Part shown: in pieces, positions 10,801 to 19,174 of the stretch | How the letters are laid out: each line of letters starts with the position of its first letter | Numbering within the stretch: the first letter of the stretch is position 1 | Assembly: GCF_030463535.1 (NCBI RefSeq) | Contig: NC_132897.1 | Coordinates: 2,891,396-2,955,395, forward strand | Origin: Salminus brasiliensis | Lineage: Eukaryota > Chordata > Actinopteri > Characiformes > Bryconidae | Direction of reading: 5' to 3' | DNA length: 64,000 bases | Notes under the pieces: model-generated | Told to the model about the DNA's origin: nothing | Seen by the model: the letters and a program-made list of their open reading frames with translations, nothing else | Databases searched by the model: none | Translations under genes and position numbers: made by a program

Positions 10801-11468
10801 GTGGAAGAACTGCAATCTGTTCTCTGGAATGATGGATGGTGCTCCATCCAATACTTTTGGGATGAGGTGGGGTAGTGATCATCATCATCCAATTTCTGAC
10901 CTCACTAACGCTCTTGTGGCTGAATGCAATCAAAAGCCTAGATTTTGACAGTTACTCCGACAAAAGCAGGAGAAACTCTTATTAATACCCTTGATTTCAG
11001 AAGAAACCGTGACCAAGCAGGTGTCCCAATACTTTTGTCAACACAGTGTATACACAAAACGTGATCCAACGTCTTTTTCTTAAGTAATTGGTCAGAAGGT
11101 TTTGATGAATCTGAATGTTCTGGCCACTCTCTGATGGTTCAGGCTTTAAAGGGTTAGGAGAAGGATCTACGCAAGCTTGGGGAAGGCAGCCAAACCTGGA
11201 AGGTGTCGACGACGCGGTGGAGAAACTCGATGACGAACAGAGGCGGCACCTCGCTCTGAATGACGGCCACAAAGTAGATGCGGTGCCGCAGCACGCTGAT
11301 GAGGTAGTGGTGTGGGGTGGGGATGACCGGAGGGACGTTTTCGGGCTCGGTGGCGCGCTCCTGGGCCTCGAAGAAGTAGTCGCACACGGAGCGGCTCACC
11401 ACGCTCTTCCAGTGCTTCTCCAGGAATATGTCCCCCGTAGCGTTCACGAGGAACAGGCTGTGGATCAT
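4691..11468 (-). CDS. ap3m2: AP-3 complex subunit mu-2, complete coding region (8 coding exons)
   Basis: This encodes the medium (mu) subunit of the heterotetrameric AP-3 adaptor. AP-3 sorts cargo with YxxPhi signals from endosomes/TGN to lysosomes, melanosomes and synaptic vesicles. Coding exons on the minus strand are 11468-11196, 10255-10084, 9909-9772, 8630-8545, 7125-6992, 6888-6681, 5317-5173 and 4791-4691. They sum to 1257 nt, or 418 codons plus TAG, the length I recall for vertebrate AP3M2. It starts MIHSLFLVNATGDIFLEKHW and ends GKFQVRT. Residues ~1-140 are the longin-like domain; ~176-417 are the mu-homology domain. Residues such as RATEPENVPPVIPTP and TGMPDLTLSFM match AP3M2 better than AP3M1 from memory. 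Every splice phase closes, with no frameshift or missing exon. The ATG at 11468 gives the conserved N-terminus. kat6a lies upstream on the same strand. Confidence 0.95.
5098..5139 (+). repeat. (TG)n microsatellite, CA in the transcript
   Basis: About 20 TG dinucleotides lie in the intron 34 nt downstream of the ap3m2 exon at 5317-5173. In the minus-strand transcript this reads (CA)n. Confidence 0.95.
5173..5317 (-). CDS. ap3m2: ap3m2 coding exon 7 (mu-homology domain)
   Basis: The exon encodes LLTWDVGKINPQKLPSLKG through KIQQLAIS and the first base of Gly (145 nt). The acceptor AG is preceded directly by a TG repeat and the donor is G|GTACAG. Complementary TG and CA repeats flank it on both sides (see findings). 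Confidence 0.93.
5321..5348 (+). repeat. (CA)n microsatellite, TG in the transcript, abutting a 3' splice site
   Basis: About 14 CA units immediately precede the ap3m2 acceptor at 5318. In the transcript the intron ends (UG)nCAG with no intervening pyrimidine tract. Confidence 0.95.
6228..6445 (+). repeat. Dispersed teleost repeat (CAATCAAATTTATTGG...CAAGACTCA)
   Basis: It contains AGCAGCTTTACAGAATCAGT and GGAGGAAGAAACCTTGGGAG, motifs that I recall as common in ostariophysan genomes. It lies in the ap3m2 intron 6680-5318. The rest of that intron is AT-rich and featureless (5640-6220, 6450-6640). Confidence 0.55.
6681..6888 (-). CDS. ap3m2: ap3m2 coding exon 6 (mu-homology domain)
   Basis: It completes a split Asn (AA|T) and encodes LVAIPVYVKHNITF through TFDPVTK (208 nt). 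The donor is AAG|GTACCC followed by a GT/AT-rich tract. Position and sequence match the AP3M2 family. Confidence 0.94.
6992..7125 (-). CDS. ap3m2: ap3m2 coding exon 5 (start of mu-homology core)
   Basis: It encodes NPRLLDDVSFHPCVRFKRW and IPPDGNFRLLSYH, ending in two bases of Asn (134 nt). The acceptor is CCCAG|AAT and the donor AA|GTGAGA. The intron to the next exon is only 103 bp (6991-6889). Confidence 0.94.
7240..8412. repeat. GATA/GACA (GACA-rich) tetranucleotide array in ap3m2 intron
   Basis: About 1.17 kb of interspersed (GACA)n and (GATA)n with GGCA and GGCC interruptions, inside the intron 8544-7126. The transcribed strand reads TGTC/TATC. It resembles Bkm-type simple satellites described in vertebrates. 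Long Cys/Leu/Ser/Val open frames here are artefacts of the repeat. Confidence 0.95.
8545..8630 (-). CDS. ap3m2: ap3m2 coding exon 4
   Basis: It completes Gly and encodes STITAEIQGVIDACVKLTG through LTLSFM (86 nt). The acceptor is TGTAG|GT and the donor ATG|GTGAGT. This is the linker into the mu-homology domain. Confidence 0.93.
8889..9545. mobile_element. MITE with CAGCCATAACATTA terminal inverted repeats
   Basis: The left end CAGCCATAACATTAGAACCACC is mirrored by the right end GGTGTTAATGTTATGGCTG. Subterminal parts also pair (TGTCCATTCTATCAGCTC versus GAGCTGATAGGATGGACA). A second, diverged copy is at 59420-59760. No transposase is present; it is a teleost non-autonomous DNA element (inference). 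Confidence 0.7.
9772..9909 (-). CDS. ap3m2: ap3m2 coding exon 3
   Basis: It encodes STNVGEQLPTGQLSVVPWRR through FDVVEEIDAIIDKS, with split Gly codons on both sides (138 nt). The donor G|GTACAC runs into a TG repeat in the transcript. Confidence 0.93.
10084..10255 (-). CDS. ap3m2: ap3m2 coding exon 2
   Basis: It encodes DYFGVCTEAAIKDNVVVVY through PTILRTVVNTIT and the first base of Gly (172 nt). The acceptor is CTCAG|GAC and the donor G|GTAAGG. It covers the end of the longin domain and the start of the linker. Confidence 0.94.
10311..10364. repeat. Perfect 25-bp inverted repeat with 4-nt loop
   Basis: The left arm 10311-10335 and the right arm 10340-10364 are exact reverse complements, separated by ACTA. 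It lies 56 bp upstream (in transcript sense) of the ap3m2 exon at 10255. It is followed by two copies of CTGATATATACT. Confidence 0.95.
10663..11052 (+). mobile_element. MITE copy in ap3m2 intron
   Basis: Same family as 3087-3560: left end GTCCGAAGGTTTGTGGACAC, right end GTCCCAATACTTTTGTCAAC. It has a body with GCATTCAGCTAC and GATGGTGCTCCATCCAATAC. Confidence 0.8.
11196..11468 (-). CDS. ap3m2: ap3m2 coding exon 1 (start codon, longin domain)
   Basis: The ATG at 11468 begins 91 complete codons, ending FLHRVVDTFQ at the donor CAG|GTTTGG. The intron start GTTTGG is a weak match to the GTRAGT consensus. The exon begins at about 11485 after CATCAG, so it has 17 nt of 5' UTR. It encodes most of the longin-like domain. 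Confidence 0.93.
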
Positions 11469-11524
11469 CTTCGCAGCTTTTGGGCCTGATGATGATAAAC
11501 ACAGATCAAAGCAGAAGAATTTTA

Positions 11525-11960
11525 GATATTTTATTTACATTAAAGACATTTAGCAGACGCTCTTATCCAGGAATAACCTCAGTTAGTTTAAATAGGCTAA
11601 AGATCCTCTAATCTTAGACACGACTAAACTCAAGTCAATATGGAGACCATAGTACTCTTCTCTTCGCCTGAGTCCTCTCAGAAGAGGAGGGTCTTCAGTC
11701 TGGGTTTGAGGACAGCGAGCGCTGGAGCTGTTCGGACACCCAGGGGAAGTTCGTTCCACCACTTCGGTGCAGGACTGAAAAAAGTCTGGACGCTCGTCTT
11801 CCGTGGATCTTAAAGGATGGCGGGTCGAGCCGAGCCGTACTTGAAGCTGGAAGGGCTCTTGGTGCGGATCGGCTTTTGATTGACCACTGCCATCAAGTAC
11901 GGAGGGGCTGGCTGGTCCAGTCTTGGCTTTGTAGGCCAGAGTCAGGGGTTCTGACTCTGA
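11525..11960 (+). repeat. Dispersed repeat family R1 (copy 1)
   Basis: It contains AGACATTTAGCAGACGCTCT, GGAGGGTCTTCAGTCTGGGT, GTTCCACCACTTCGGTGCAG and TGGCTGGTCCAGTCTTGGCT. Near-identical blocks lie at 31870-32275 and 36740-37120. The class is not determined; no coding frame is seen. Confidence 0.7.
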
Positions 11961-12235
11961 TGACCCGGGAAAGGCTCCAAACCAGCAAGTCTTCAGGCTA
12001 ATGCTGAAGTCTCACTGTTTGGGAATGGGTTCAGTACCCTGGCGACGAGCTCGAGAGGTTGCCCTGGCCGGATCCAGCTTACGTGGGATGTGCCGGACTG
12101 GGAAGTCTTGATCCGTGGCAGCCTCACCTCACAACTTGCAGGACGTCCATAGGACACCTTCAGAGGTCTTCTGGAGTCTTTGCCTGAGGGGTTCAGAGCT
12201 GACGTGGCGGTACAGGGAGGACCAGCAGCATATGG

Positions 12236-12445
12236 TGGGCAGGTGGTGATAATGTTTTGGCTCCAGTGCTTCAGGTGTGTAAAGGGAGGCGGAAACCGAT
12301 ACCACCCTGTTTAATATTCAACAGCATCGCATTACGCCTGACGTGCTGAACAGCCTCTCTTCTCCCACAGACAGGAAAGCAACACCAGCACGGCCTACAT
12401 ATAACAGTCTCTGGCCACTTTATCGGAAACACCTGTAAAAAAAAA
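12236..12445. repeat. Weak MITE-like fragment and poly(A) tract
   Basis: GGTGATAATGTTTTGGCTCC resembles the CAGCCATAACATTA terminal repeat at low identity. It ends in an A-run (12437-12450). The preceding 11960-12235 continues repeat-like sequence with no gene. Confidence 0.3.
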
Positions 12446-12535
12446 AAAAAATGTCACTGCGCTCCCTTCAACCCCATCCGTACGACCGCTCCTCTTTGTC
12501 GAGATATTGAGAGTGAGCCTACCACCCCAAAGATG

Positions 12536-12855
12536 CAACACCTGTCCAAATGTTTGTGGACACCCCTTCTAACGAACGTAATCTGCCACTGTACGCTGCA
12601 CCGAACGCACAGCTTGTCTAGTGCCTGTCGAGAAAAAGTTCTGCCAATGGAATAGCACGATGGCGCTCCATCCAATACTAACGCTTTCGTGGCTGAATGC
12701 AATCAAATCCTTACAGCTATGCTCCTCCAAAATCTATCAGAAAGTCCTTCCTCTTCAGTTATTCCAACAAAAGCAGGATCAGCTCTTTATAAATACCCTG
12801 AGTTTAGAAAAAGAAGAATGAACAGGTGTCCTATTACTTTTGTCCATTTAGGCCT
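12536..12855 (+). mobile_element. MITE copy, short version
   Basis: Its ends are GTCCAAATGTTTGTGGACAC and GTGTCCTATTACTTTTGTCC. It is the same family as 3087-3560 with an internal deletion. Confidence 0.75.
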
Positions 12856-12864
12856 GTAGCGTGT

Positions 12865-13606
12865 ATAGATAGATGGCTAGACCAATGGATAGACAGACAG
12901 ATATAGACAGACAGATATGTAGGTTGACAGATATAGATATTTATACATAGACAGACAGACAGATACAGAGAGATAAATATAGATAGATAGAGAGATAGAC
13001 AGAGACAGATAGATATTGATAGACAGACAGATAAATAGATATAGACAGATAGACAGGAAGATAGACAGACAGAGAGATAGACAGATAGACATCTATAGAT
13101 AGACAGACAGACAGACAGACAGAGAGATAGACAGACAGACAGAGAAGTAGACAGATAGACAGACAGATAGACAGACAGATAGACATATAGACATATAGAT
13201 AGATAGACAGACAGAGAGACATATAGATTGACAGATAGACAGATATACAGACAGAGAGACATATAGTTAGACACAGACAGATAGACAGATAGATAGACAG
13301 ATAGATAGACAGACAGATAGACAGATATACAGACAGAGAGACATATAGTTAGACACAGACAGATAGACAGATAGATAGATAGACAGATATACAGACAGAG
13401 AGACATATAGACACAAACAGATAGACAGACAGATAGACACAGACAGATAGACAGGCAGATAGACAGATAGACACAGACAGATAGACAGACAGATAGACAG
13501 ACAGATAGATAGACAGACAGATAGATAGAGAGACAGATAGACAGACAGACAGATAGACAGGCAGATAGACAGATAGACACAGACAGATAGACAGACAGAT
13601 AGACAC

Positions 13607-13637
<31 letters not shown>

Positions 13638-13838
13638 TAGATAGACAGACAGATAGACAGACAGACAGATAGACAGGCAGATAGACAGATAGACACAGAC
13701 AGATAGACAGACAGATAGACACAGATAGACAGACAGATAGACAGATAGACACAGACAGATAGACAGACAGATAGACACAGATAGATAGACAGACAGATAG
13801 ACAGATAGACACAGACAGATAGACAGACAGATAGACAC

Positions 13839-13869
<31 letters not shown>

Positions 13870-14141
13870 TAGATAGACAGACAGATAGACAGACAGACAG
13901 ATAGACAGGCAGATAGACAGATAGACACAGACAGATAGACAGACAGATAGACACAGATAGATAGACAGACAGATAGACAGATAGACACAGACAGATAGAC
14001 AGACAGATAGACACAGATAGATAGACAGACAGATAGACAGAGAGACATATAGATAGACAGACAGCCAGATAGATAGACAGAGAGACATATAGATAGATAG
14101 ACAGACAGAGACAGAGAGACAGACAGGCAGATAGACAGATA
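12865..14141. repeat. GATA/GACA tetranucleotide array in ap3m2 first intron
   Basis: About 1.28 kb of (GATA)n/(GACA)n with GAGA and CATATAGA interruptions. Near-identical blocks at about 13601 and 13833 show a 232-bp higher-order duplication. A complementary (TGTC)n tract at 14189-14218 could form a hairpin with the array end. Confidence 0.95.
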
Positions 14142-14188
14142 AACAAAAGGGTAACTCACAGGTCTGTACACTGTCTATGTATATATAT

Positions 14189-14218
14189 GTCTGTCTGTCT
14201 GTCTGTCTGTCTGTCTGA
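14189..14218. repeat. (TGTC)n, inverted relative to the neighbouring array
   Basis: Seven TGTC units lie about 50 bp from the end of the GACA-rich array and read as its reverse complement. An 11-unit CCT run (14294-14330) follows. Confidence 0.9.
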
Positions 14219-14389
14219 TAAACGATTAGATCCTTAGATCTAATGTCTAATAAATAAGATATAAACCCAAATCCCCCCCCCCTCATTCAGCATCCATCTT
14301 CCTCCTCCTCCTCCTCCTCCTCCTCCTCCTCATCACAGGACCGTCTTGTGACCATCCGGGTCTCGGTCACCCGACAGCGATTACTAGCT

Positions 14390-14600
14390 AAGCCGAATCC
14401 CCCCCTGTGAGTTGTGTGCGTCCCGCGTCCCCCCGCTCGTCCCTCTCAGCGGCGGCGGCGGCGGGGGCAGCGGCAGTGTGTCAGGGGGAGATACTCACAG
14501 TAATGTCCGGGAAACAGCCGCAGCTCCGGCCTCTCCTCGATCCCTCAGCGCCGACCAGCTCTTCCTCCTCCGCTACTCGGGCTTCAGAGCGGAGCTTTGA
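14390..14600. promoter_or_regulatory. ap3m2: CpG-rich island over ap3m2 first exon
   Basis: GC- and CpG-rich sequence (for example GGCGGCGGCGGCGGGGG near 14451-14467) contrasts with AT-rich flanks. This is typical of a housekeeping promoter. Confidence 0.65.
14499..14600 (-). other. ap3m2: ap3m2 non-coding first exon (predicted)
   Basis: A donor ACT|GTGAGTATC at 14499/14498 follows a GC-rich leader. It would splice to the acceptor at 11486, 17 nt ahead of the ATG. The transcription start is placed only roughly, near 14600. Confidence 0.55.
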
Positions 14601-14760
14601 CTGGCGCCTGACTCGACCAATCGAGACGCGCGTTTCATGCTTAACCCCGCCCCTAGGCGAACATGATTGGTGTGCGTGGAGTCACAAGGGAAGCTCGGAG
14701 GCGGATTGGACAGCGAAACAGGAGACGTCACGGTAAACAGGCGCTGTGATTGGCTGTGGG
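14601..14760 (-). promoter_or_regulatory. ap3m2: TATA-less ap3m2 promoter with four CCAAT boxes
   Basis: CCAAT pentamers (either strand) occur at 14617-14621, 14666-14670, 14705-14709 and 14749-14753, spaced 39-49 bp apart. There is a GC box CCCCGCCCC at 14645-14653 and a CRE-like ACGTCA at 14725-14730. Clustered CCAAT boxes are typical NF-Y promoters; binding is inference. Confidence 0.6.
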
Positions 14761-15212
14761 GCCTTTCTGACATCTTGTTGTGGGTCGGAGGAACAGGAGG
14801 CCTTTAAAAAGCCCCACTTTTAATCGATAAAACGAATTAAAACGATTTTACGGGACGTTTTAGGGCTTGAGGGATGTTTAACATCACGAGCTTAATTTTT
14901 CATTTTAATTTCACGAAAATATTAATAAGAACGTCTTAAGACTTGGATTAAAAATGCGACTAAAATGGCACCAAGCAAAAAACCTGGATCTCTCCATTAA
15001 ATATGCATCAGAAAAATGTTACAAACATAAGAATTATCATTTAAATATTTACATAAAATTATAACAGATTTTATACATGCTCAATTTCATAATATGGACA
15101 GATACAAAAGGTGCATATATAAAAATATAGGAATAATACATATATAATCTCTATATTAAATATAAAAAAAAATAAGTTCTGATATTTTTTATCTAGAAAA
15201 AATATAAAAGCA
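14761..15212. other. AT-rich intergenic stretch, nothing recognised
   Basis: Low-GC sequence between the ap3m2 promoter and the 67-bp array, without supported open frames or known repeats. An imperfect palindrome lies just beyond, at 15239-15282 (AGTACTCATAAACTA ... TAGTTTATGTACT). Confidence 0.5.
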
Positions 15213-16366
15213 TTTTTTGCATCCTTTTTTAATGAGTTTAAGTACTCATAAACTAAGTAGTTTACTTAAGTAGTTTATGTACTGCAGCCTGGCTAGCTCT
15301 CACTGTGAGCTGTTGATGAAACTACCTTCACCATGTTTGGAGGATGTACTGTAGCCTGGCTAGCTCTCACTGTGAGCTGTTGATGAAACTACCTTCACCA
15401 TATTTGGAGGATGTACTGTAGCCTGGCTAGCTCTCACTGTGAGCTGTTGATGAAACTACCTCCACCGTGTTTGGAGGATGTACTGTAGCCTGGCTAGCTC
15501 TCACTGTGAGCTGTTGATGAAACTACCTCCACCCAGTTTGGAGGATGTACTGTAGCCTGGCTAGCTCTCACTGTATGCTGTTGATGAAACTACCTCCACC
15601 ATGTTTGGAGGCTGTACTGTAGCCTGGCTAGCTCTCACTGTGAGCTGTTGATGAAACTACCTCCACCGTGTTTGGAGGATGTACTGTAGCCTGGCTAGCT
15701 CTCACTGTAAGCTGTTGATGAAACTACCTCCACCATGTTTGGAGGCTGTACTGTAGCCTGGCTAGCTCTCACTGTGAGCTGTTGATGAAACTACCTCCAC
15801 CGTGTTTGGAGGATGTACTGTAGCCTGGCTAGCTCTCACTGTGAGCTGTTGATGAAACTACCTTCACCGTGTTTGGAGGATGTACTGTAGCCTGGCTCGC
15901 TCTCACTGTGAGCTGTTGATGAAACTACCATCACCATGTTTGGAGGATGTACTGTAGCCTGGCTAGCTCTCACTGTGAGCTGTTGATGAAACTACCTTCA
16001 CCATATTTGGAGGATGTACTGTAGCCTGGCTAGCTCTCACTGTGAGCTGTTGATGAAACTACCTTCACCGTGTTTGGAGGATGTACTGTAGCCTGGCTAG
16101 CTCTCACTGTGAGCTGTTGATGAAACTACCTTCACCGTGTTTGGAGGATGTACTGTAGCCTGGCTAGCTCTCACTGTGAGCTGTTGATGAAACTACCTCC
16201 ACCGTGTTTGGAGGATGTACTGTAGCCTGGCTAGCTCTCACTGTGAGCCGTTGATGAAACTACCTCCACCATGTTTGGAGGATGTACTGTAGCCTGGCTA
16301 GCTCTCACTGTGAGCCGTTGATGAAACTACCTCCACCATGTTTGCACCCCTTTTTAATGAGTTTAT
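15213..16366. repeat. 67-bp minisatellite, block 1 (about 16 copies)
   Basis: The unit contains GTAGCCTGGCTAGCTCTCAC, GAGCTGTTGATGAAACTACC and CACCATGTTTGGAGGATGTA. Successive GATGTACT starts at 15343, 15410 and 15477 give an exact 67-bp period. Each unit includes the short inverted repeat AGCTC...GAGCT. The block is bracketed by direct repeats of about 25 bp, 15213-15240 and 16341-16365 (TTTGCAYCC, a T-run, AATGAGTTTA). Confidence 0.95.
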
Positions 16367-16544
16367 TTTTCTTTATACATACTGTCGCATAATATGGAGT
16401 AAAACTGCATATTTTGTTCTAGATTTAATCTGTATAAAACATTTTACATAATCTCTCACATTTTATATTTATTTTATGCAATTTTTAAATGGCTTCTTTA
16501 GAAACATTGCTACTGAATTGTCCATAAATACAAATACCCTTGCT

Positions 16545-16632
16545 CAAGGGCCCAGCAGTATGGGTATCAAACCCACAACCCTGTCATCAACACCCTGGAG
16601 GTCGAACCGCTGAGCCACCACTGCCCCCCTGC
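16545..16632 (-). mobile_element. tRNA-derived SINE fragment
   Basis: On the minus strand it reads GGCAGTGGTGGCTCAGCGGT (A-box TGGCTCAGCGG), then GGGTTTGATACCC (B-box like). Related copies are at 30473, 30834 and 34105. Confidence 0.7.
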
Positions 16633-17137
16633 CTTGTTCGGCTGGTTTACGGCCCAGCAATGATCGTAAAAAAAAAAAAACACACACAAAACAACAACAC
16701 TGTAATGCTAATTATTTTCCATAATTACTCCAGACTCTTACCCGAATGTAATCTGCTGTTCCCGCAGTGTCCTCTCGGCCTGGTGTGCTGTGAAGGAGCT
16801 GAAGAGATTGAAGCTGGGTTAGCTTTTAGCCTAGCGCAGGTCACATGCCCACTCTCTCCTGAGCTCTCCTTCGGCGGACGCCGGCATAGGAAAAGCCGCA
16901 GATACGAGGCCTGGTTCCTCTAGCAACCCACATCCCCATAACTAGCCCCCCATAGAGTCCGGAGAGGATGAGCTGCTCTCCAGTATCAACACCAGCATAT
17001 TTTCCTAAAGTGGCCTCTGTGTTTTTTTAGCCTGTCGCAGCTTCAGTTGTTACATTTAATTACGGAGCTTTTTTGATAGATTTGAAGCAAATTAAGTTAA
17101 AATTGGCATATTGGCAATCGTTTGTCTCAGATATGGC

Positions 17138-17350
17138 TGCGTCCCAATTGCGTACAGCACACTAATGCTATAGAAGGAATAGACCATGTACCTTTCGCGT
17201 TGCATTGTGGGACGTGTCCATCGTAACCACCCTCAAAATGCAACCAGTTTTGAGTGAGGACCATGGATCTTTGACACATTTATTGATATTAAATACTACG
17301 TACTCTTATAAACTCGATATTACCAATTAGTACGCAACTGGGATGCACCC
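17138..17350. mobile_element. Small MITE with ~18-bp terminal inverted repeats
   Basis: The left end TGCGTCCCAATTGCGTAC and the right end GTACGCAACTGGGATGCA are inverted repeats with two mismatches. The span is about 213 bp with no coding frame. It lies between the two 67-bp blocks. The sequence from 16633 to 17137 is unremarkable. Confidence 0.65.
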
Positions 17351-18270
17351 ATAGGGTCCCGTAAGTGACAAAGCCTCAAAGAAGGACCCTGACCCATCCG
17401 CCGCTTATTGTAGAAGGATGGGGTTGTTTCCTTTCGTGGCTTTCTCCTGGCTAGCTCTCACTGTGAGCTGTTGATGAAACTACCTTCACCATGTTTGGAG
17501 GATGTACTGTAGCCTGGCTAGCTCTCACTGTGAGCTGTTGATGAAACTACCTTCACCATGTTTGGAGGATGTACTGTAGCCTGGCTAGCTCTCACTGTGA
17601 GCTGTTGATAACGGAAACTACCTCCACCATGTTTGGAGGCTGTACTTTAGCCTAGGTAGCTCTTACTGTGAGCTGTTGATGAAACTACCTCCACCATGTT
17701 TGGAGGATGTACTGTAGCCTGGCTAGCTCTCACTGTGAGCTGTTGATGAAACTACCTTCACCATGTTTGGAGGATGTACTGTAGCCTGGCTAGCTCTCAC
17801 TGTGAGCTGTTGATAACGGAAACTACCTCCACCATGTTTGGAGGCTGTACTTTAGCCTAGGTAGCTCTTACTGTGAGCTGTTGATGAAACTACCTCCACC
17901 ATGTTTGGAGGATGTACTGTAGCCTGGCTAGCTCTCACTGTGAGCTGTTGATGAAACTACCTCCACAATGTTTGAATGCTGTTCTTTAGCCTGGCTAGCT
18001 CTCACTGTGAGCTGTTGATGAAACTACCTCCACCGTGTTTGAATGCTGTTCTTTAGCCTGGCTAGCTCTCACTGTGAGCTGTTGATGAAACTACCTTCAC
18101 CATGTTTGGAGGATGTACTGCAGCCTGGCTAGCTCTCACTGTGAGCTGTTGATGAAACTACCTCCACCATGTTTGGAGGCTGGACTTTAGCCTGGCTAGC
18201 TCTCACAGTGAGCCGTTGATAACAGAAACTACCTCCACCATGTTTGAAAGCTGTACTTTAGCCTATGTAG
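17351..18270. repeat. 67-bp minisatellite, block 2 (about 12 copies, more diverged)
   Basis: Same unit as block 1, but several copies carry TTGATAACGGAAACTACC in place of TTGATGAAACTACC. Some end in GAATGCTGTTCTTTAGCC. Two adjacent multi-unit stretches (about 17590-17740 and 17800-17920) are near-identical, implying a recent multi-unit duplication. Confidence 0.9.
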
Positions 18271-19132
18271 CTCTCACGGAGAGTTGTAGATCCCTCCCGT
18301 AAAAAGAGGACCTTCACCACTTATCAAATGGATGGGATTGTTTCATTTAGGGGTTTTAGGTGGAATAACACTGTGTGAAACTACCTCCACCATGTTTGGA
18401 GGATGTACTTTAGCTGAGGGAGCTCTTACTGAGAATTGCAGATCCCTCACCACACCTGTCTGCCACTTGTTTTACAAGGATGGGATTGTTTACCTTTGTT
18501 AATTTACTTTTTTTGCGTACAATAATACTATGCGAAACTACCTCCACCATGTTTGGAGGCTATATTTTAGCCTGGCAAGCACAGAGTTGTAGGTCCGTCC
18601 CCTAAAAAAGGACCTTGACCACACCTTGCCACCAATCCTCACTGTAGAAGAACTGGATTGTTTACTGTGGAGGTCTTAGTTGCAGTAACACTTTGTGAAA
18701 CTACCTCCACCATGTTTGGAGGCTGTACTTTAGCTGAGGTATCCCTCACGGTGAGTTCTGTAGATCCATCCCGTAAAAAGAGGACCTTCATCACACTTGT
18801 CCGCCACTTGTTTTACAAGTATGGGATTGTTGACTTTGGGGGTCTTACATACAATAATACTGTGCGAAACTTCCTCCACCATGTTTGGAGGCTATATTTT
18901 AGCCAGGCAAGCGCAGAGTTGTAGGTCCGTCCCCTGAAAAAGGACCTTGACCACATCTTGCCACCATCATCACTGCAGAAGAATCTGATTGTTTACTGTG
19001 GAGTTAGTGCAACTACCTCCACCATGTTTGGAGGCTGTACTTTAGCCCAGATAGCTCACTGAGTTCTGTAGATCCCTCCCGTAAGAAGGGGACCTTCACC
19101 ACACCCGCCCCCCACTCGCTTCAGGAAGATCG
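18271..19132. repeat. Long-unit relatives of the minisatellite (143-169 bp)
   Basis: CATGTTTGGAGG recurs at 18391, 18548, 18711, 18880 and 19023 (spacings 157, 163, 169, 143). Between copies lie GTAGATCCCTCCCGTAA, AGGACCTTCACCACAC and GGGATTGTTTAC. The 67-bp unit looks like this unit with about 90-100 bp removed. It ends about 15-35 bp before the predicted kat6a cleavage site. Confidence 0.85.
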
Positions 19133-19168
19133 TAAGAACACAGGAACAAGTGAAATGGCTCAACATAA

Positions 19169-19174
19169 TTTATT
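19169..19174 (-). terminator. kat6a: Distal poly(A) signal for kat6a
   Basis: AATAAA on the minus strand, 2.6 kb past the stop and directly before the intergenic satellite. Confidence 0.45.

Noticed and set aside
11115..11489. 124-codon plus-strand frame over the first ap3m2 coding exon
   Set aside because: Antisense shadow of the longin-domain exon.
12834..14286. Open frames of up to 445 codons rich in Cys/Leu/Ser/Val
   Set aside because: They are GATA/GACA repeat read in all frames; the same occurs at 7176-8355.
15280..18270. CRISPR-like regular repeat array
   Set aside because: Units are contiguous with no unique spacers, in a vertebrate genome; it is a minisatellite. The same holds for 60475-61340 and 63066-63600.
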